Assembly (NCBI GenBank): GCA_035560005.1
Contig: DATMAN010000103.1
Span: 1 to 58,334 of the forward strand
DNA length: 58,334 bases
DNA from: Burkholderiales bacterium
GTDB lineage: Bacteria > Pseudomonadota > Gammaproteobacteria > Burkholderiales > Eutrophovitaceae
Direction of reading: 5' to 3'
Numbering within the stretch: position 1 is the stretch's first letter; each line of letters begins with the position of its first letter. The notes beneath the pieces were generated by a model. It was not told the origin of the DNA. It ran no database searches and saw only the letters and a list, made by a program, of their open reading frames with translations. Both the position numbers and the translations under genes were made by a program. Positions 35,344-44,433 of this stretch are shown piece by piece.

Positions 35344-37332
35344 GTGACCAGGTCGGTATCGCTGCTGTTCGGAGTCCATGCGCACCAGCCGGCGGGCAAT
35401 TTCGAGCACGTGCTCGATCACGCGCACGCGCGCTGTTACCGGCCTTACCTGGAAACCGTGTACCGCTATCCGGAGTTCAGGTTCGCGATCCACTCCAGCG
35501 GCTGGCTGCTCGACTACCTGCTGCGTACCTACCCCGAGGACATGCGCAAGCTGCAGGAGATGGTGGCGCGCGGACAGGCGGAGCTGTTCGGCGGGGGCGA
35601 CACCGAGCCGGTGCTGGCCTCGATCCCGGAGCGCGACCGCCGCACCCAGATCGCGGCGTTGTCCGACCGGCTCGAACGGGCTTTCGGACAGCGCCCGAGC
35701 GGTGCCTGGCTCACCGAAAGGGTATGGGAGTCTGCGGTCGTTCCTTCGCTCGCTGATTCGGGCATCCGTTACGTGACCGTGGACGATTATCACTTCCTTT
35801 GCGCCGGGAAAGCGGCGGAGGAACTGACCGGCTATTTCTCCACCGAGGAAGGCGGCGTGCCGCTCGATCTGTTTCCGATTTCCGAGGCGCTGCGCTATCG
35901 GATCCCCTTTTCCCCCGCACCCGAGGCGGTCGCGTATCTGGAGTCGCTCGCAACCGAAGACGGCAGTGGCGCGGCAGTCTACTTCGACGACATCGAGAAG
36001 CTCGGCATCTGGCCCGAAACCCACGAATGGGTGTACGGGAAGAAGTGGCTGGAGCAGTTCATCGAAGGCGTGCTGCGCTCAACGCTCATCCGGTCGGCGC
36101 ACTATCGGGATTTCCACGCCGGCCGGCGCACGCGCGGTGTGGTGTATCTGCCGGCAACGTCCTACATCGAGATGAACGAATGGTCTCTGCCCCCCGCGCA
36201 GGCCCATGAGTGGGCGGATCTGGTCGCGCAGGAAAAGGCCGCCAACCGCTATGCCGCGCGCAAGGCCCTGATCCGCGGCGGCATCTGGCGCAACTTCATC
36301 GCCCGCTACCCGGAGTCGAACTGGGCGCACAAGCGCATGCTTTCGCTGTCGGCACGCGTGGCTTCTCTGCCAAAGGCGGCCATCACGCCGCAGATGCAGA
36401 ACCTGCTGCATCTGGCGCAAGCCAACGACGCCTACTGGCACGGCCTGTTCGGCGGCATCTACCTGCCGCACCTGCGCCGCGCGGTCTGGAACGCCATCGT
36501 CGCGCTCGAAGCCCTGCTCGATGCGGGCGCCGAGCGCAAGGCCGTGGTCAGCGTGGACACCGACCACGATGGCCACGACGAAATCTTCCTTTCCAACGGC
36601 GAGCTGCAAGCCGTCATTCGCGACGATGGGCAGGGTGCGATCCACGAGCTGGATGCCTACTGGCTGCGCCACAACTTCGGCGACACGCTCGCGCGCCGCG
36701 AGGAGCACTACTACCGCAAGATCCTGCAAGGCGTGCAGCGCGCGCACGACGGCGAAGGCATCGCTTCCGCGCACGACCGCGTGGGCTTCCGGCATCCGAT
36801 CGCGCCCGAGGATCTGATTCCCGATGCCCGGCCGCGCGCGATCTTCCTGGATCGCCTGCTGCGCGACGGCCGTGAAGTCGCCCCGGGCTACGCTCTGGCC
36901 GAAGCGGCGCCGGACCATGTGGCGCTGACCAGTCGGCAGGCCGGCGTCGCCAAGATCTTTGCGCTGCGCGATCGCCGGCTGCGCGTGGACTATGTGTTCG
37001 ATGCCACGCCGGGTATGCTGGAGAGCGCGCTGAACCTCGCGATGCCCAGTTGCGATGGCGTTCTCGGGCGCTACCGGCTCAAGGGCGAGATTGCGGGAGG
37101 GTTCGGACAGAGTTTCGAATGGCGGGACATCACCGGCCTCACCCTGGAAGACGACGTGCTGGGCGGCAAGCTCGTGCTGGAGATTTCCGAACCGGTCACC
37201 GTGCGCGCGCTACCCCACCGTACCGTGTCCCAGTCCGAGGAAGGCTTCGAAAAGATCATGCAGGCGGTGACGCTGCAGCTCGCGACGCCCCGGCCTGTAG
37301 GCGCTCTGCGCATCACGCTCTCGGTCTTCTGA
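35344..37332 (+). CDS. GH57 4-alpha-glucanotransferase / alpha-amylase
   Basis: A 662-residue GH57 enzyme of the Thermococcus 4-alpha-glucanotransferase type with the DUF1925 and DUF1926 C-terminal domains. The first region is GVHAHQPAGN. The nucleophile is E125 in WLTERVWES and the acid-base Asp lies at 215-216 in YFDDIEKLG. It begins with GTG at 35344. It would rearrange maltodextrins freed by the phosphorylases. It follows the first GH57 gene by 118 bases with nothing between. Confidence 0.9.
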   Translation: MTRSVSLLFGVHAHQPAGNFEHVLDHAHARCYRPYLETVYRYPEFRFAIHSSGWLLDYLLRTYPEDMRKLQEMVARGQAELFGGGDTEPVLASIPERDRRTQIAALSDRLERAFGQRPSGAWLTERVWESAVVPSLADSGIRYVTVDDYHFLCAGKAAEELTGYFSTEEGGVPLDLFPISEALRYRIPFSPAPEAVAYLESLATEDGSGAAVYFDDIEKLGIWPETHEWVYGKKWLEQFIEGVLRSTLIRSAHYRDFHAGRRTRGVVYLPATSYIEMNEWSLPPAQAHEWADLVAQEKAANRYAARKALIRGGIWRNFIARYPESNWAHKRMLSLSARVASLPKAAITPQMQNLLHLAQANDAYWHGLFGGIYLPHLRRAVWNAIVALEALLDAGAERKAVVSVDTDHDGHDEIFLSNGELQAVIRDDGQGAIHELDAYWLRHNFGDTLARREEHYYRKILQGVQRAHDGEGIASAHDRVGFRHPIAPEDLIPDARPRAIFLDRLLRDGREVAPGYALAEAAPDHVALTSRQAGVAKIFALRDRRLRVDYVFDATPGMLESALNLAMPSCDGVLGRYRLKGEIAGGFGQSFEWRDITGLTLEDDVLGGKLVLEISEPVTVRALPHRTVSQSEEGFEKIMQAVTLQLATPRPVGALRITLSVF

Positions 37333-37440
37333 AGACCCCAGCCCCGCGATCCGAATGAAGCACCGGCGAGAACTTCTGGCAAAACTCGCGATCCTGTTCT
37401 ATATCAGGAGAACGGCGCTGGCCCAAAACGGAGGGAAACC

Positions 37441-37740
37441 ATGAACCGCGACGACCTGGTCGAAAAGATGAAGCAGCAGCTCGACGACTGGAATGCCAGA
37501 ATCCGGGACTGGGAGGCCGAGATGCAAAAGGCCCAGAGCCACCTCAAGGCTCAGTACCAGTCGCAGCTCAAGACGCTGGAGAAGCAGCGCGACGAGCTGA
37601 TCAAGCGCATGAACGAGGTGCAGCAGGCCAGCCAGTCCGCCTGGAAGGAAATGAGCAAGGGCTTCGAAGAGGCCTGGAAGACGATGTCATCGAGCTTCGA
37701 AAAGGCCTGGTCGGAATTCCACAAAAAGAAAGACAAGTGA
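37441..37740 (+). CDS. Small coiled-coil protein, unrecognised
   Basis: A 99-residue, highly charged protein that is helical throughout: heptad-like spacing runs from about residue 5 to 60 (VEKMKQQLDDWNARIRDWEA), followed by a region rich in Trp, Phe and Ser repeats (FEEAWKTMSSSFEKAWSEF) and a Lys tail. No signal peptide or membrane segment is present. It resembles small bacterial stress proteins of coiled-coil type, but I cannot name a family. A GGAGGG site lies just before the ATG. Confidence 0.7.
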   Translation: MNRDDLVEKMKQQLDDWNARIRDWEAEMQKAQSHLKAQYQSQLKTLEKQRDELIKRMNEVQQASQSAWKEMSKGFEEAWKTMSSSFEKAWSEFHKKKDK

Positions 37741-37860
37741 CCCGCGCGCATCGCGAAGAACCCGGGGGTTGCGAGGATCGCGCAAGCAGAGGACAGGGGG
37801 GACTTTCTCCAGCGCCCGGCTGGGGCGCCGCCGTGCGTTCGAGAAGGGTCGTCTGAATCG

Positions 37861-38355
37861 ATGAACAAGGAGGATGATTTCGTGAATGCTTTGCGCGGCG
37901 CCGTCGTGGTCTTGCTCACGCTTCTCTTTTTTCCCGGCATCGCCGCGAGCGCCGAGGCGGCGATTGCGGCCGGCTGCAGACTCGCGGCCGACGATCCGTT
38001 GCGTGCCGAGGTCAATCGCGTGATGCGGGAAGGCACCGAGTTCGAGCTCCAGCAGAAGGCCGCGCTGCAGGACAAGGTCAGCCGGCTCGGGCAGGCCAGG
38101 GGGTGGACCAAGGCCGAAGAAGACGCCTATCTGAAGAAGGTGGTCTTCGTCGGGAACAACGAATCCTGGGACCAGACCCTGGAGCTGGTCGCCGCGTTCG
38201 TCCGGGTCTGCGAGGAGCAGAACGACGGCAATCAGCGCGCCGAGGCGGTGCGGCTCTTTCGAGAAATGTACCTCATCGAAGAGAAACAATGGCGGGCGAT
38301 TCACGACCGTGTCGATCGCGAACTCGATGCCGCGAACCGCGACCCCGGGCGCTGA
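37861..38355 (+). CDS. Exported protein of unknown function
   Basis: A 164-residue protein with a signal peptide-like start (ALRGAVVVLLTLLFFPGIAASAEA). The mature part is mainly helical and acidic, with two Cys (AAGCRLAADD and FVRVCEEQND) that could pair. I do not recognise the family. It ends 12 bases from the convergent stop of the MgtA-type gene. Confidence 0.6.
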   Translation: MNKEDDFVNALRGAVVVLLTLLFFPGIAASAEAAIAAGCRLAADDPLRAEVNRVMREGTEFELQQKAALQDKVSRLGQARGWTKAEEDAYLKKVVFVGNNESWDQTLELVAAFVRVCEEQNDGNQRAEAVRLFREMYLIEEKQWRAIHDRVDRELDAANRDPGR

Positions 38356-38367
38356 GAAACCGCGCCG

Positions 38368-40956
38368 TCACCCGAAACAGCGGTAGAACCAGCGCTTGCC
38401 GAATTGCGCCAGGACCAGATAGGCGCTCACGATCACGCCGAGGACGGCGAAGTAGTGCGCCGGCAGCGGCACGAGGCCGAACTGCGCGCCCAGCGCGGTG
38501 TAGGGCAGCGCCGCAGCGGCGATCACTACGGCGAGCGAGGTGATCACCAGCAGCCCGTGCGGCGGGCTCGCGAGCGGGCTGCCGCGCGTGCGGATCACGA
38601 AGATGACCAGCACCTGGGTCGCCACCGACTCCACGAACCAACCCGTCCGGAACATGGCGACGTCGAAACCCAGACCGACCAGCAGCACGTAGAACGTGAG
38701 GAAATCGAACACCGAGCTCAGCGGTCCCAGCGCCAGCATGAAATTGCGGATGAACTTCATGTCCCAGCGCCGGGGGCGCTCCAGCTCGGCGCGGTCGACG
38801 CGATCGAGGGGAATCGCCATCTCGGACAGGTCGTAGAGAAAATTGTTGAGCAGCACCTGGACCGGGAGCAGCGGCAGAAACGGCAGCAGCAGCGGCGCGG
38901 CGGCCATGCTGGCCATGTTGCCGAAGTTGGAGCTGGTGGCCATCATCAGGTACTTCATGATGTTGCCGTAGGTGCGCCGGCCTTCCTGCACGCCCTGGTG
39001 AAGCACGAGGAGATCATGGCGCGTGAGCATCACGTCGGCGGCTTCCCTCGCCACGTCCACGGCGCCGTCCACGGATATGCCCACGTCGGCAAGATGCAGG
39101 GCCGGCGCGTCGTTCACCCCGTCGCCGATGAAGCCCACGGTGCACCCGCGCTGCTTGAGCGCACGCACGATCCGCTCCTTCTGGGCCGGTGTGACGCGGC
39201 AGAACAGGTTCGCTCTGTGCGCCGCGGCCGCCAGGGCGACGTCGTCCATCGCCTGGATTTCGTGGCCGATTAACGCGCCCTGCACCTCGAGCCCGACCTG
39301 GTCGCAGAGGTGGCGGACCACGCGTTCGTGGTCGCCGGACAAAACCTTGATGGCCACACCGTCGCGTCGCAGCGCAGCCAGCGCCTTCGCGGCATCCTTG
39401 CGCGGCGGATCGACGAACGCCAGCAATCCCGCGAATACCAGCGGTGCCTCGCCGGCCTCGGCCGCCGACGCGCAGTCCTTCGGCAGCTCCAGCCATGCCA
39501 CGGCGAGCGTGCGCAACCCCTCTTCGCTCATCGCCTCGAAGTGCCGCCACACCGCGGCTCGCTGCGCTGCGTCGAGAGACTTCAGCGTGCCGCCCGCCTC
39601 CTCGAAGCTGATGCAAAGCGCGACGATCTCCTCCGGCGCACCCTTGACGATGAGCAGCCGTCGGCCATCGGGGCTTTCGACCAGCACGGAAACCCTGCGC
39701 CGCTCGAAATCGAACGGCACTTCGTCGATCTTCTTCCATCCCTCGATCCCGCGCCGCCCGTGGGCGATCACGGCCAAGTCCAGAGGGCTGCGGATGCCGG
39801 ATTCGAAAAAGCTGTTGAGGTAAGCCAGTTCGAGCACCCGCGCCGATTCGTTGCCCCCGGCGTCGATGTGGCGGACCAGCTCGAGCCTGCCTTCGGTGAG
39901 GGTTCCGGTCTTGTCGGTGCAGATCGTGTCCACGGCCCCCAGACCATAGACCGCGGAAGGACGTTTCACGACCACCCGCTTGCGTGCAAGCCGAAGCGCG
40001 CCCCGCGCGAGGGTCACGGAGACGATCATCGGAAGCAGCTCCGGGGCGAGGCCGACCGCCAGCGCCAGCGCGAACATGAACGAGTCGAGCCACGGGTGAC
40101 CGAGGCTGCCGTTGATGAGCACCACCGCCAGGGACAGCAGCAGCGTCAGCCTCAAGACAAGCAGGCCGAACTGGCGCGTCCCCCGCTCCAGCGGATCGGG
40201 CGGGCGCCGCTGCGCGAGCGCGCCCGCGATCTTGGCCAGCTCGGTGTGCCGGCCGGTGGCGACGACCACGACTCGCGCGCTGCCACTGAGCACCGAAGTG
40301 CCCATGAACACCACACCCCGCGCCTGCGTGAGATCGGCATCCGGCGGCGGCTCGTGCGGCTGCTTCTCGACGGGATAGGATTCGCCGGTGAGGGTGGCCT
40401 GGTTGACGAACAGGTCGCGGCTTTCGAGCACGATGCAGTCCGCCGGCACCAGATCGCCGGCCGACAGCAGCGCCACGTCTCCGGGAACGACCCGCTCCAC
40501 CGGCACTTCGCGCGCGATCCCGTTGCGCTGGACGGTGCAATGCACGGCGACCGACTCGCGCAGGCGCTCGATGGCCCGCTCGGCCCGGTATTCCTGAACG
40601 AAGTCCAGGACCACGCTCGCCGCGATCACCACTGCGATGATGACGGCACTCCGCGCATCGCCTGCGAACGCTGCGATCGTCGCCGCGGCGAGCAAAAGCA
40701 GGACCAGCGGATTGCGGAACCGGGCGAGCAGCTCGACGAGCCATGGCCTGCGGCCGACCACGGCGACCCGGTTCGGCCCTGCGGCGCGCAGGCGGGCAAG
40801 CGCTTGCGCCTCCGTCAAACCGGATTCCGAAGCACCGATGTCCGCGAAGATCCGCTCACGCGAGCGGCACCACCAGGGCCGCCGGCCCTCGGCGTGCAAG
40901 GTCGGCAGGATGGCGATCCCTTCTCGGGAGCGGGCGGCTCGCGCCGCGGCGATCAC
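38368..40956 (-). CDS. MgtA-type P-type cation ATPase
   Basis: A P-type ATPase of 862 residues, most like magnesium importers of the MgtA/MgtB group. Features in order: N-terminal cation ATPase domain, the TLTGESYPVEK actuator motif, the phosphorylation site DKTGTLTEGR, the hinge GDGVNDAPAL, and six C-terminal membrane segments. LAYLNSFFESGIRSPLDLAV is like MgtA. It starts with GTG at 40956, overlapping the stop of the CBS gene as GTGA, so the CBS protein and the pump are made together. Magnesium is the likely but unproven cargo. Confidence 0.88.
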   Translation of the reverse strand: MIAAARAARSREGIAILPTLHAEGRRPWWCRSRERIFADIGASESGLTEAQALARLRAAGPNRVAVVGRRPWLVELLARFRNPLVLLLLAAATIAAFAGDARSAVIIAVVIAASVVLDFVQEYRAERAIERLRESVAVHCTVQRNGIAREVPVERVVPGDVALLSAGDLVPADCIVLESRDLFVNQATLTGESYPVEKQPHEPPPDADLTQARGVVFMGTSVLSGSARVVVVATGRHTELAKIAGALAQRRPPDPLERGTRQFGLLVLRLTLLLSLAVVLINGSLGHPWLDSFMFALALAVGLAPELLPMIVSVTLARGALRLARKRVVVKRPSAVYGLGAVDTICTDKTGTLTEGRLELVRHIDAGGNESARVLELAYLNSFFESGIRSPLDLAVIAHGRRGIEGWKKIDEVPFDFERRRVSVLVESPDGRRLLIVKGAPEEIVALCISFEEAGGTLKSLDAAQRAAVWRHFEAMSEEGLRTLAVAWLELPKDCASAAEAGEAPLVFAGLLAFVDPPRKDAAKALAALRRDGVAIKVLSGDHERVVRHLCDQVGLEVQGALIGHEIQAMDDVALAAAAHRANLFCRVTPAQKERIVRALKQRGCTVGFIGDGVNDAPALHLADVGISVDGAVDVAREAADVMLTRHDLLVLHQGVQEGRRTYGNIMKYLMMATSSNFGNMASMAAAPLLLPFLPLLPVQVLLNNFLYDLSEMAIPLDRVDRAELERPRRWDMKFIRNFMLALGPLSSVFDFLTFYVLLVGLGFDVAMFRTGWFVESVATQVLVIFVIRTRGSPLASPPHGLLVITSLAVVIAAAALPYTALGAQFGLVPLPAHYFAVLGVIVSAYLVLAQFGKRWFYRCFG

Positions 40957-41408
40957 GCGCTGCCGCGTTCGGCGATCTCGCGCTCGCGCTCGCTCTTCAG
41001 AATCCCGGTCAGGCTCGCGACTTCCGCTCCGAGCCCGTCGATCACGTCGTCGAGCGAGACGATGCCCACCAGCAGGCCGTCACCGTTGCTCACCGCGAGG
41101 CGGCGCACGCCGTTCTCGCGCATGATCTCCATCGCTTCGTGGAGGTCGGCGGTCTCCGAAACCGTGGCCAGATCGGGGGTCATCACATCGTCGAGCGTTG
41201 CGTCGGAGGGGTCGATTCCGTCCGCCATCGCCTCCAGCACGAGGTCCCGGTCGGTGACAATGCCGATCACTTCGCCCTGGTCCGGTTCGTCCCGGGTGAC
41301 CAGCAGCGCGCCCACGTGATGGCGGCGCATGAGCAGGGCCGCTTCCTGCAAGGTGCAGGAGCGCGGAGCGCGAATGATGTTGCGCGAGTAGATCCGTTCG
41401 ATGTTCAT
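40953..41408 (-). CDS. Tandem CBS-domain protein
   Basis: A 151-residue protein made of two CBS motifs, which pair to bind adenine nucleotides and sense energy state: the first around ALLMRRHHVGALLVTRDE and IVTDRDLVLEA, the second around IMRENGVRRLAV and IVSLDDVIDGL. GGAGG precedes the ATG at 41408. It may regulate the co-translated MgtA-type pump. An FNR-type box lies upstream. Confidence 0.9.
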   Translation of the reverse strand: MNIERIYSRNIIRAPRSCTLQEAALLMRRHHVGALLVTRDEPDQGEVIGIVTDRDLVLEAMADGIDPSDATLDDVMTPDLATVSETADLHEAMEIMRENGVRRLAVSNGDGLLVGIVSLDDVIDGLGAEVASLTGILKSEREREIAERGSA

Positions 41409-41471
41409 GGTTTTCCTCCAGGGTCGGGGTTCCCGCCTCGATACTGCGAACCCTCGTTCGAGCGCCCTGCC

Positions 41472-41512
41472 ACGATACCCGCTCGCCGCCGGCCGCCATT
41501 GACGCACGTCAA
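41472..41512 (-). promoter_or_regulatory. FNR/Anr-type box and -10 for the CBS-mgtA operon
   Basis: The box TTGACGCACGTCAA (41499-41512) is a perfect TTGAC-N4-GTCAA palindrome. On the minus strand TATCGT lies at 41477-41472, the exact distance expected for a -10 when the box is centred at -41.5. The start would be near 41464, about 56 bases before the ATG. Confidence 0.75.
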
Positions 41513-41587
41513 ACCCCGGCGAAAAGCGCTCGACGAGAATGGGGACCGGGCAAAGCGCCGGGTGCGCGCGCAGCCGCCCGGCGGTGG

Positions 41588-41617
41588 TTGACAATTCCGT
41601 GACCCGAGCCCGAAATA
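41588..41617 (+). promoter_or_regulatory. Possible promoter of pncA
   Basis: TTGACA at 41588-41593 is a perfect -35 hexamer. The -10 region 18 bases on (41612-41617, GAAATA) is poor. It could serve pncA at 41678 on plus. Confidence 0.35.
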
Positions 41618-41677
41618 ACCGAAAGAGATGCGAACGCGGACTCGCTGACACGCCGCACTGTATCCTGGGAAATCGCC

Positions 41678-42274
41678 ATGAATACTCCATCGACACTGAG
41701 ACCCCGGGCCGGAGACGCGCTGATCATCGTCGATGTGCAGAACGACTTCCTGCCCGGCGGCGCGCTTGCCGTGCCGCGCGGCGACGCGGTGATCGCGCCG
41801 CTGAACCGTTACGCCGCCTTGTTCGAAAGGCAAGGACTGCCGGTGTTCGCCACCCGCGACTGGCATCCGGCGAACCACTGCTCGTTCCGCGAACAGGGCG
41901 GGCCCTGGCCTCCGCACTGCATCGCGGACACCCCCGGCGCGCAGTTCGCGCCCGGCCTGAGGCTGCCGGCCTCGGCGCGCATCGTGTCGAAGGCGACGAG
42001 CGCGGAGCGTGACGCCTATTCCGGCTTCGCCGGAACGGACTTGGACGCCCAGTTGCGCCGCGCCGACGTTCGCCGGGTATTCGTCGGCGGGCTCGCCACC
42101 GATTATTGCGTGCTCAACACCGTGAAAGACGCGCGCGCGCTCGGCTACGAAGTGGTGCTGCTGCAGGATGCGATCCAGGCCGTGGACGTTCAGCCGGGAG
42201 ACGGGCGGCGCGCCCAGGAAGAGATGCAGCGCCTCGGGGCCGTGCCGGCCGACGCGGAGTCGGTCGGTGCCTGA
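41678..42274 (+). CDS. pncA: Nicotinamidase (isochorismatase-like hydrolase)
   Basis: Hydrolyses nicotinamide to nicotinate for NAD salvage. The 198-residue protein has the catalytic triad D19 (VDVQNDF), K105 (VSKATS) and C144 (TDYCVLNT), with metal ligands D61 and H63 (TRDWHPANH) and H80 (PPHC). pncB follows after four bases, so the two enzymes convert nicotinamide to nicotinate mononucleotide. Confidence 0.93.
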   Translation: MNTPSTLRPRAGDALIIVDVQNDFLPGGALAVPRGDAVIAPLNRYAALFERQGLPVFATRDWHPANHCSFREQGGPWPPHCIADTPGAQFAPGLRLPASARIVSKATSAERDAYSGFAGTDLDAQLRRADVRRVFVGGLATDYCVLNTVKDARALGYEVVLLQDAIQAVDVQPGDGRRAQEEMQRLGAVPADAESVGA

Positions 42275-42278
42275 GCCG

Positions 42279-43652
42279 ATGGCGGAAGCCGCCGCGCAGC
42301 GCGATCCGGGCTCGAGCGCCCTGCTCACCGATCTGTATCAGCTCACCATGCTGCTCGCGTACCGCGAGCAGGGCATGACCGACACGGCGGTGTTCGAGTT
42401 CTTCGTGCGCAAGCTGCCGCGCGGTCGCAACTTTCTCATCGCGGCCGGGCTCGAACAGGTGCTGCACTTCCTGGAGAACCTGCGCTTCACGGACGAAGAA
42501 CTGGACTGGCTGCGCGCCGAGCGGCGCTTTTCAGCCGGGTTCGTGAACGATCTGCGGGGGCTTCGCTTCACGGGCGATGTACACGCCATGCCGGAAGGCA
42601 CGATCTTCTTTCCGCACGAACCGATCCTGCGCGTGACCGCGCCGCTGCCCGAAGCCCAGCTCGTCGAGACGCGGATCATCAACTTGCTGCAGTTGCAGAC
42701 CATGGTCGCCGCCAAGGCCGCGCGCTGCGTTCTGGCGGCGCCGGACAAGCTGCTGGTGGACTTCGGCTTGCGCCGGGCGCACGGGGCGGAAGCCGGACTG
42801 CTCGCCGCCCGCGCCGCGTATCTCGCGGGCTTCGGCGGCACCGCGACCGTGCTGGCGGGGCAACGCTTCGGCATCCCGCTCTACGGCACGATGGCGCATT
42901 CCTTCGTCCAGGCCCACACCGACGAGACGCTGGCATTCGAGCATTTCGCGCGGGCGCACCCCGAGAACACGGTGCTGCTCATCGACACCTACGACACCGA
43001 AGCGGGGGCGGCCAAGGTCGTGGCGCTCGCCCGCAAACTCAAGCAGGAAGGCATCATGGTGCGCGCGGTGCGCCTGGACAGCGGCGACCTCGCCGACCAC
43101 GCCCGCAAAGTGCGGCGCATTCTGGACGAAGGAGGCTTTCCGCACATCCGGATCTTCGCCAGCGGCGGGCTGGACGAGCGCATCCTGCACGATCTGTTGG
43201 CCGCCGGCGCGCCGATCGACGGCTTCGGCGTGGGCACCAGCCTGGTCACCTCGGAGGACGCCCCGGCGCTGGACTGCGCCTACAAGCTGCAGGAGTACGC
43301 GGGCCTCGCGCGCCGCAAACGCTCCGAAGGCAAGGCAACCTGGCCTGGCCGCAAGCAGGTCTACCGGCACCACGACGCCGATGGCCGTATCGCCGCCGAC
43401 ACGATTGCCCTGGAAACGGAGACTTTTCCGGGCGAGCCCTTGCTGCAGCCGGTGATGAAGGGCGGGCGGCGCCTCGCCGACCCGGAGCCGCTGAACACGA
43501 TCCGGGACCGGGCGCTCGCGGCGATGACGAGGCTGCCCCCCGCTTTGCGGCGGCTGGAGCCGGCCGAACCCCTGCCCGTCACGATCTCGCCCGGGCTCAA
43601 GGCGCTGGCCGCCGAAGTGGACCGGCTCGGTCTCGCCTCGCCGCACGCCTGA
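42279..43652 (+). CDS. pncB: Nicotinate phosphoribosyltransferase
   Basis: Joins nicotinate to PRPP with ATP to give nicotinate mononucleotide. From ATG 42279 it has 457 residues; a GTG at 42267 is a second choice. Family blocks include LLTDLYQLTMLLAY, the active-site YGTMAHSFVQAH, and RLDSGDLADHARKVR with FASGGLDERI. It follows pncA closely, forming a Preiss-Handler salvage pair inside the anaerobic-stress island. Confidence 0.93.
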   Translation: MAEAAAQRDPGSSALLTDLYQLTMLLAYREQGMTDTAVFEFFVRKLPRGRNFLIAAGLEQVLHFLENLRFTDEELDWLRAERRFSAGFVNDLRGLRFTGDVHAMPEGTIFFPHEPILRVTAPLPEAQLVETRIINLLQLQTMVAAKAARCVLAAPDKLLVDFGLRRAHGAEAGLLAARAAYLAGFGGTATVLAGQRFGIPLYGTMAHSFVQAHTDETLAFEHFARAHPENTVLLIDTYDTEAGAAKVVALARKLKQEGIMVRAVRLDSGDLADHARKVRRILDEGGFPHIRIFASGGLDERILHDLLAAGAPIDGFGVGTSLVTSEDAPALDCAYKLQEYAGLARRKRSEGKATWPGRKQVYRHHDADGRIAADTIALETETFPGEPLLQPVMKGGRRLADPEPLNTIRDRALAAMTRLPPALRRLEPAEPLPVTISPGLKALAAEVDRLGLASPHA

Positions 43653-43723
43653 CGGCTGCCGGAGCGCGAAGACGCGAGCGGCGTCTCGTACGGTCCCGCC
43701 TGCCGCCTTTATTGCCGCGCGAT

Positions 43724-43737
43724 TTGACCTGGCGCAA
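43724..43737 (+). promoter_or_regulatory. Degenerate FNR-type box upstream of phosphoribosyltransferase gene
   Basis: TTGACCTGGCGCAA keeps the left TTGAC half-site; the right half is CGCAA instead of GTCAA. Spaced as for class II it would place the start at about 43772, two bases before the ATG. Weak evidence alone. Confidence 0.35.
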
Positions 43738-43773
43738 AGCCCGTCGCCCGCCGGAGTGGATCATTTGCGTGTC

Positions 43774-44433
43774 ATGCCCATCCAGTTCGATTCCCGAATC
43801 GACGCCGCCCGCAGGCTGGCAAAGGCCCTGGCCCGCTATCGTGGTCGCAATCCCCTGGTGCTCGCGATCCCGCGCGGCGCGGTCGAGATGGGCAAGGTGC
43901 TGGCCGAGGAGTTGGGCGGCGAGCTGGATGTGGTGCTGGTGCGCAAGCTGCGCTCCCCCTTCAGTGCGGAGTTCGCCGTTGGCGCGGTCGACGAGTCGGG
44001 CTGGACCTATATCGCCGAGCATGCCGCCCGTTCCGGCGCCGATGAGGCTTATCTTGCGCGGGAGAAGCAGGTCCAGCTCGAAACCCTGCGCAAGCGTCGG
44101 CTGCAATACACCCCGACGCGGCCCCCGATCGACCCCGCGGACCGGATCGTCATCGTGGTCGACGACGGGCTGGCCACGGGCGCCAGCATGATCGCGGCGC
44201 TGCACGCGGTGCGTGCCCGGCACCCGGCGCACCTGGTGTGCGCCGTTCCGGTGGCCGCGCCCGAGAGCCTGGAGCGCGTGCGCCCTTACGCCGACGAAGT
44301 GGTGTGCCTCGAAGCCCCAGCGGAGTTCTACGCGGTGGGCCAGTTCTACCGCGAGTTTCCGCAGGTCGAGGACGAGGCAGTCATCGCCCTCCTGGCGCAG
44401 GCCGCCCGCAAACACGCCGCGAGCGAATCATGA
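43774..44433 (+). CDS. Phosphoribosyltransferase domain protein
   Basis: A type I phosphoribosyltransferase fold of 219 residues, with the PRPP-binding motif IVVDDGLATGAS and an N-terminal AIPRGAVEMGKVLAEEL block. Such stand-alone proteins next to dienelactone-type hydrolases are common in bacteria, but their reaction is not known. The start is ATG 43774; GTG 43756 is possible. The stop overlaps the next ATG as ATGA. Confidence 0.88.
   Translation: MPIQFDSRIDAARRLAKALARYRGRNPLVLAIPRGAVEMGKVLAEELGGELDVVLVRKLRSPFSAEFAVGAVDESGWTYIAEHAARSGADEAYLAREKQVQLETLRKRRLQYTPTRPPIDPADRIVIVVDDGLATGASMIAALHAVRARHPAHLVCAVPVAAPESLERVRPYADEVVCLEAPAEFYAVGQFYREFPQVEDEAVIALLAQAARKHAASES

Noticed and set aside
41499..41677. 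The FNR-type box at 41499 acting on pncA
   Set aside because: The box is 172 bases before the pncA ATG and the well-spaced -10 is on the opposite strand, so the CBS gene is the better target. Dual control is not excluded.
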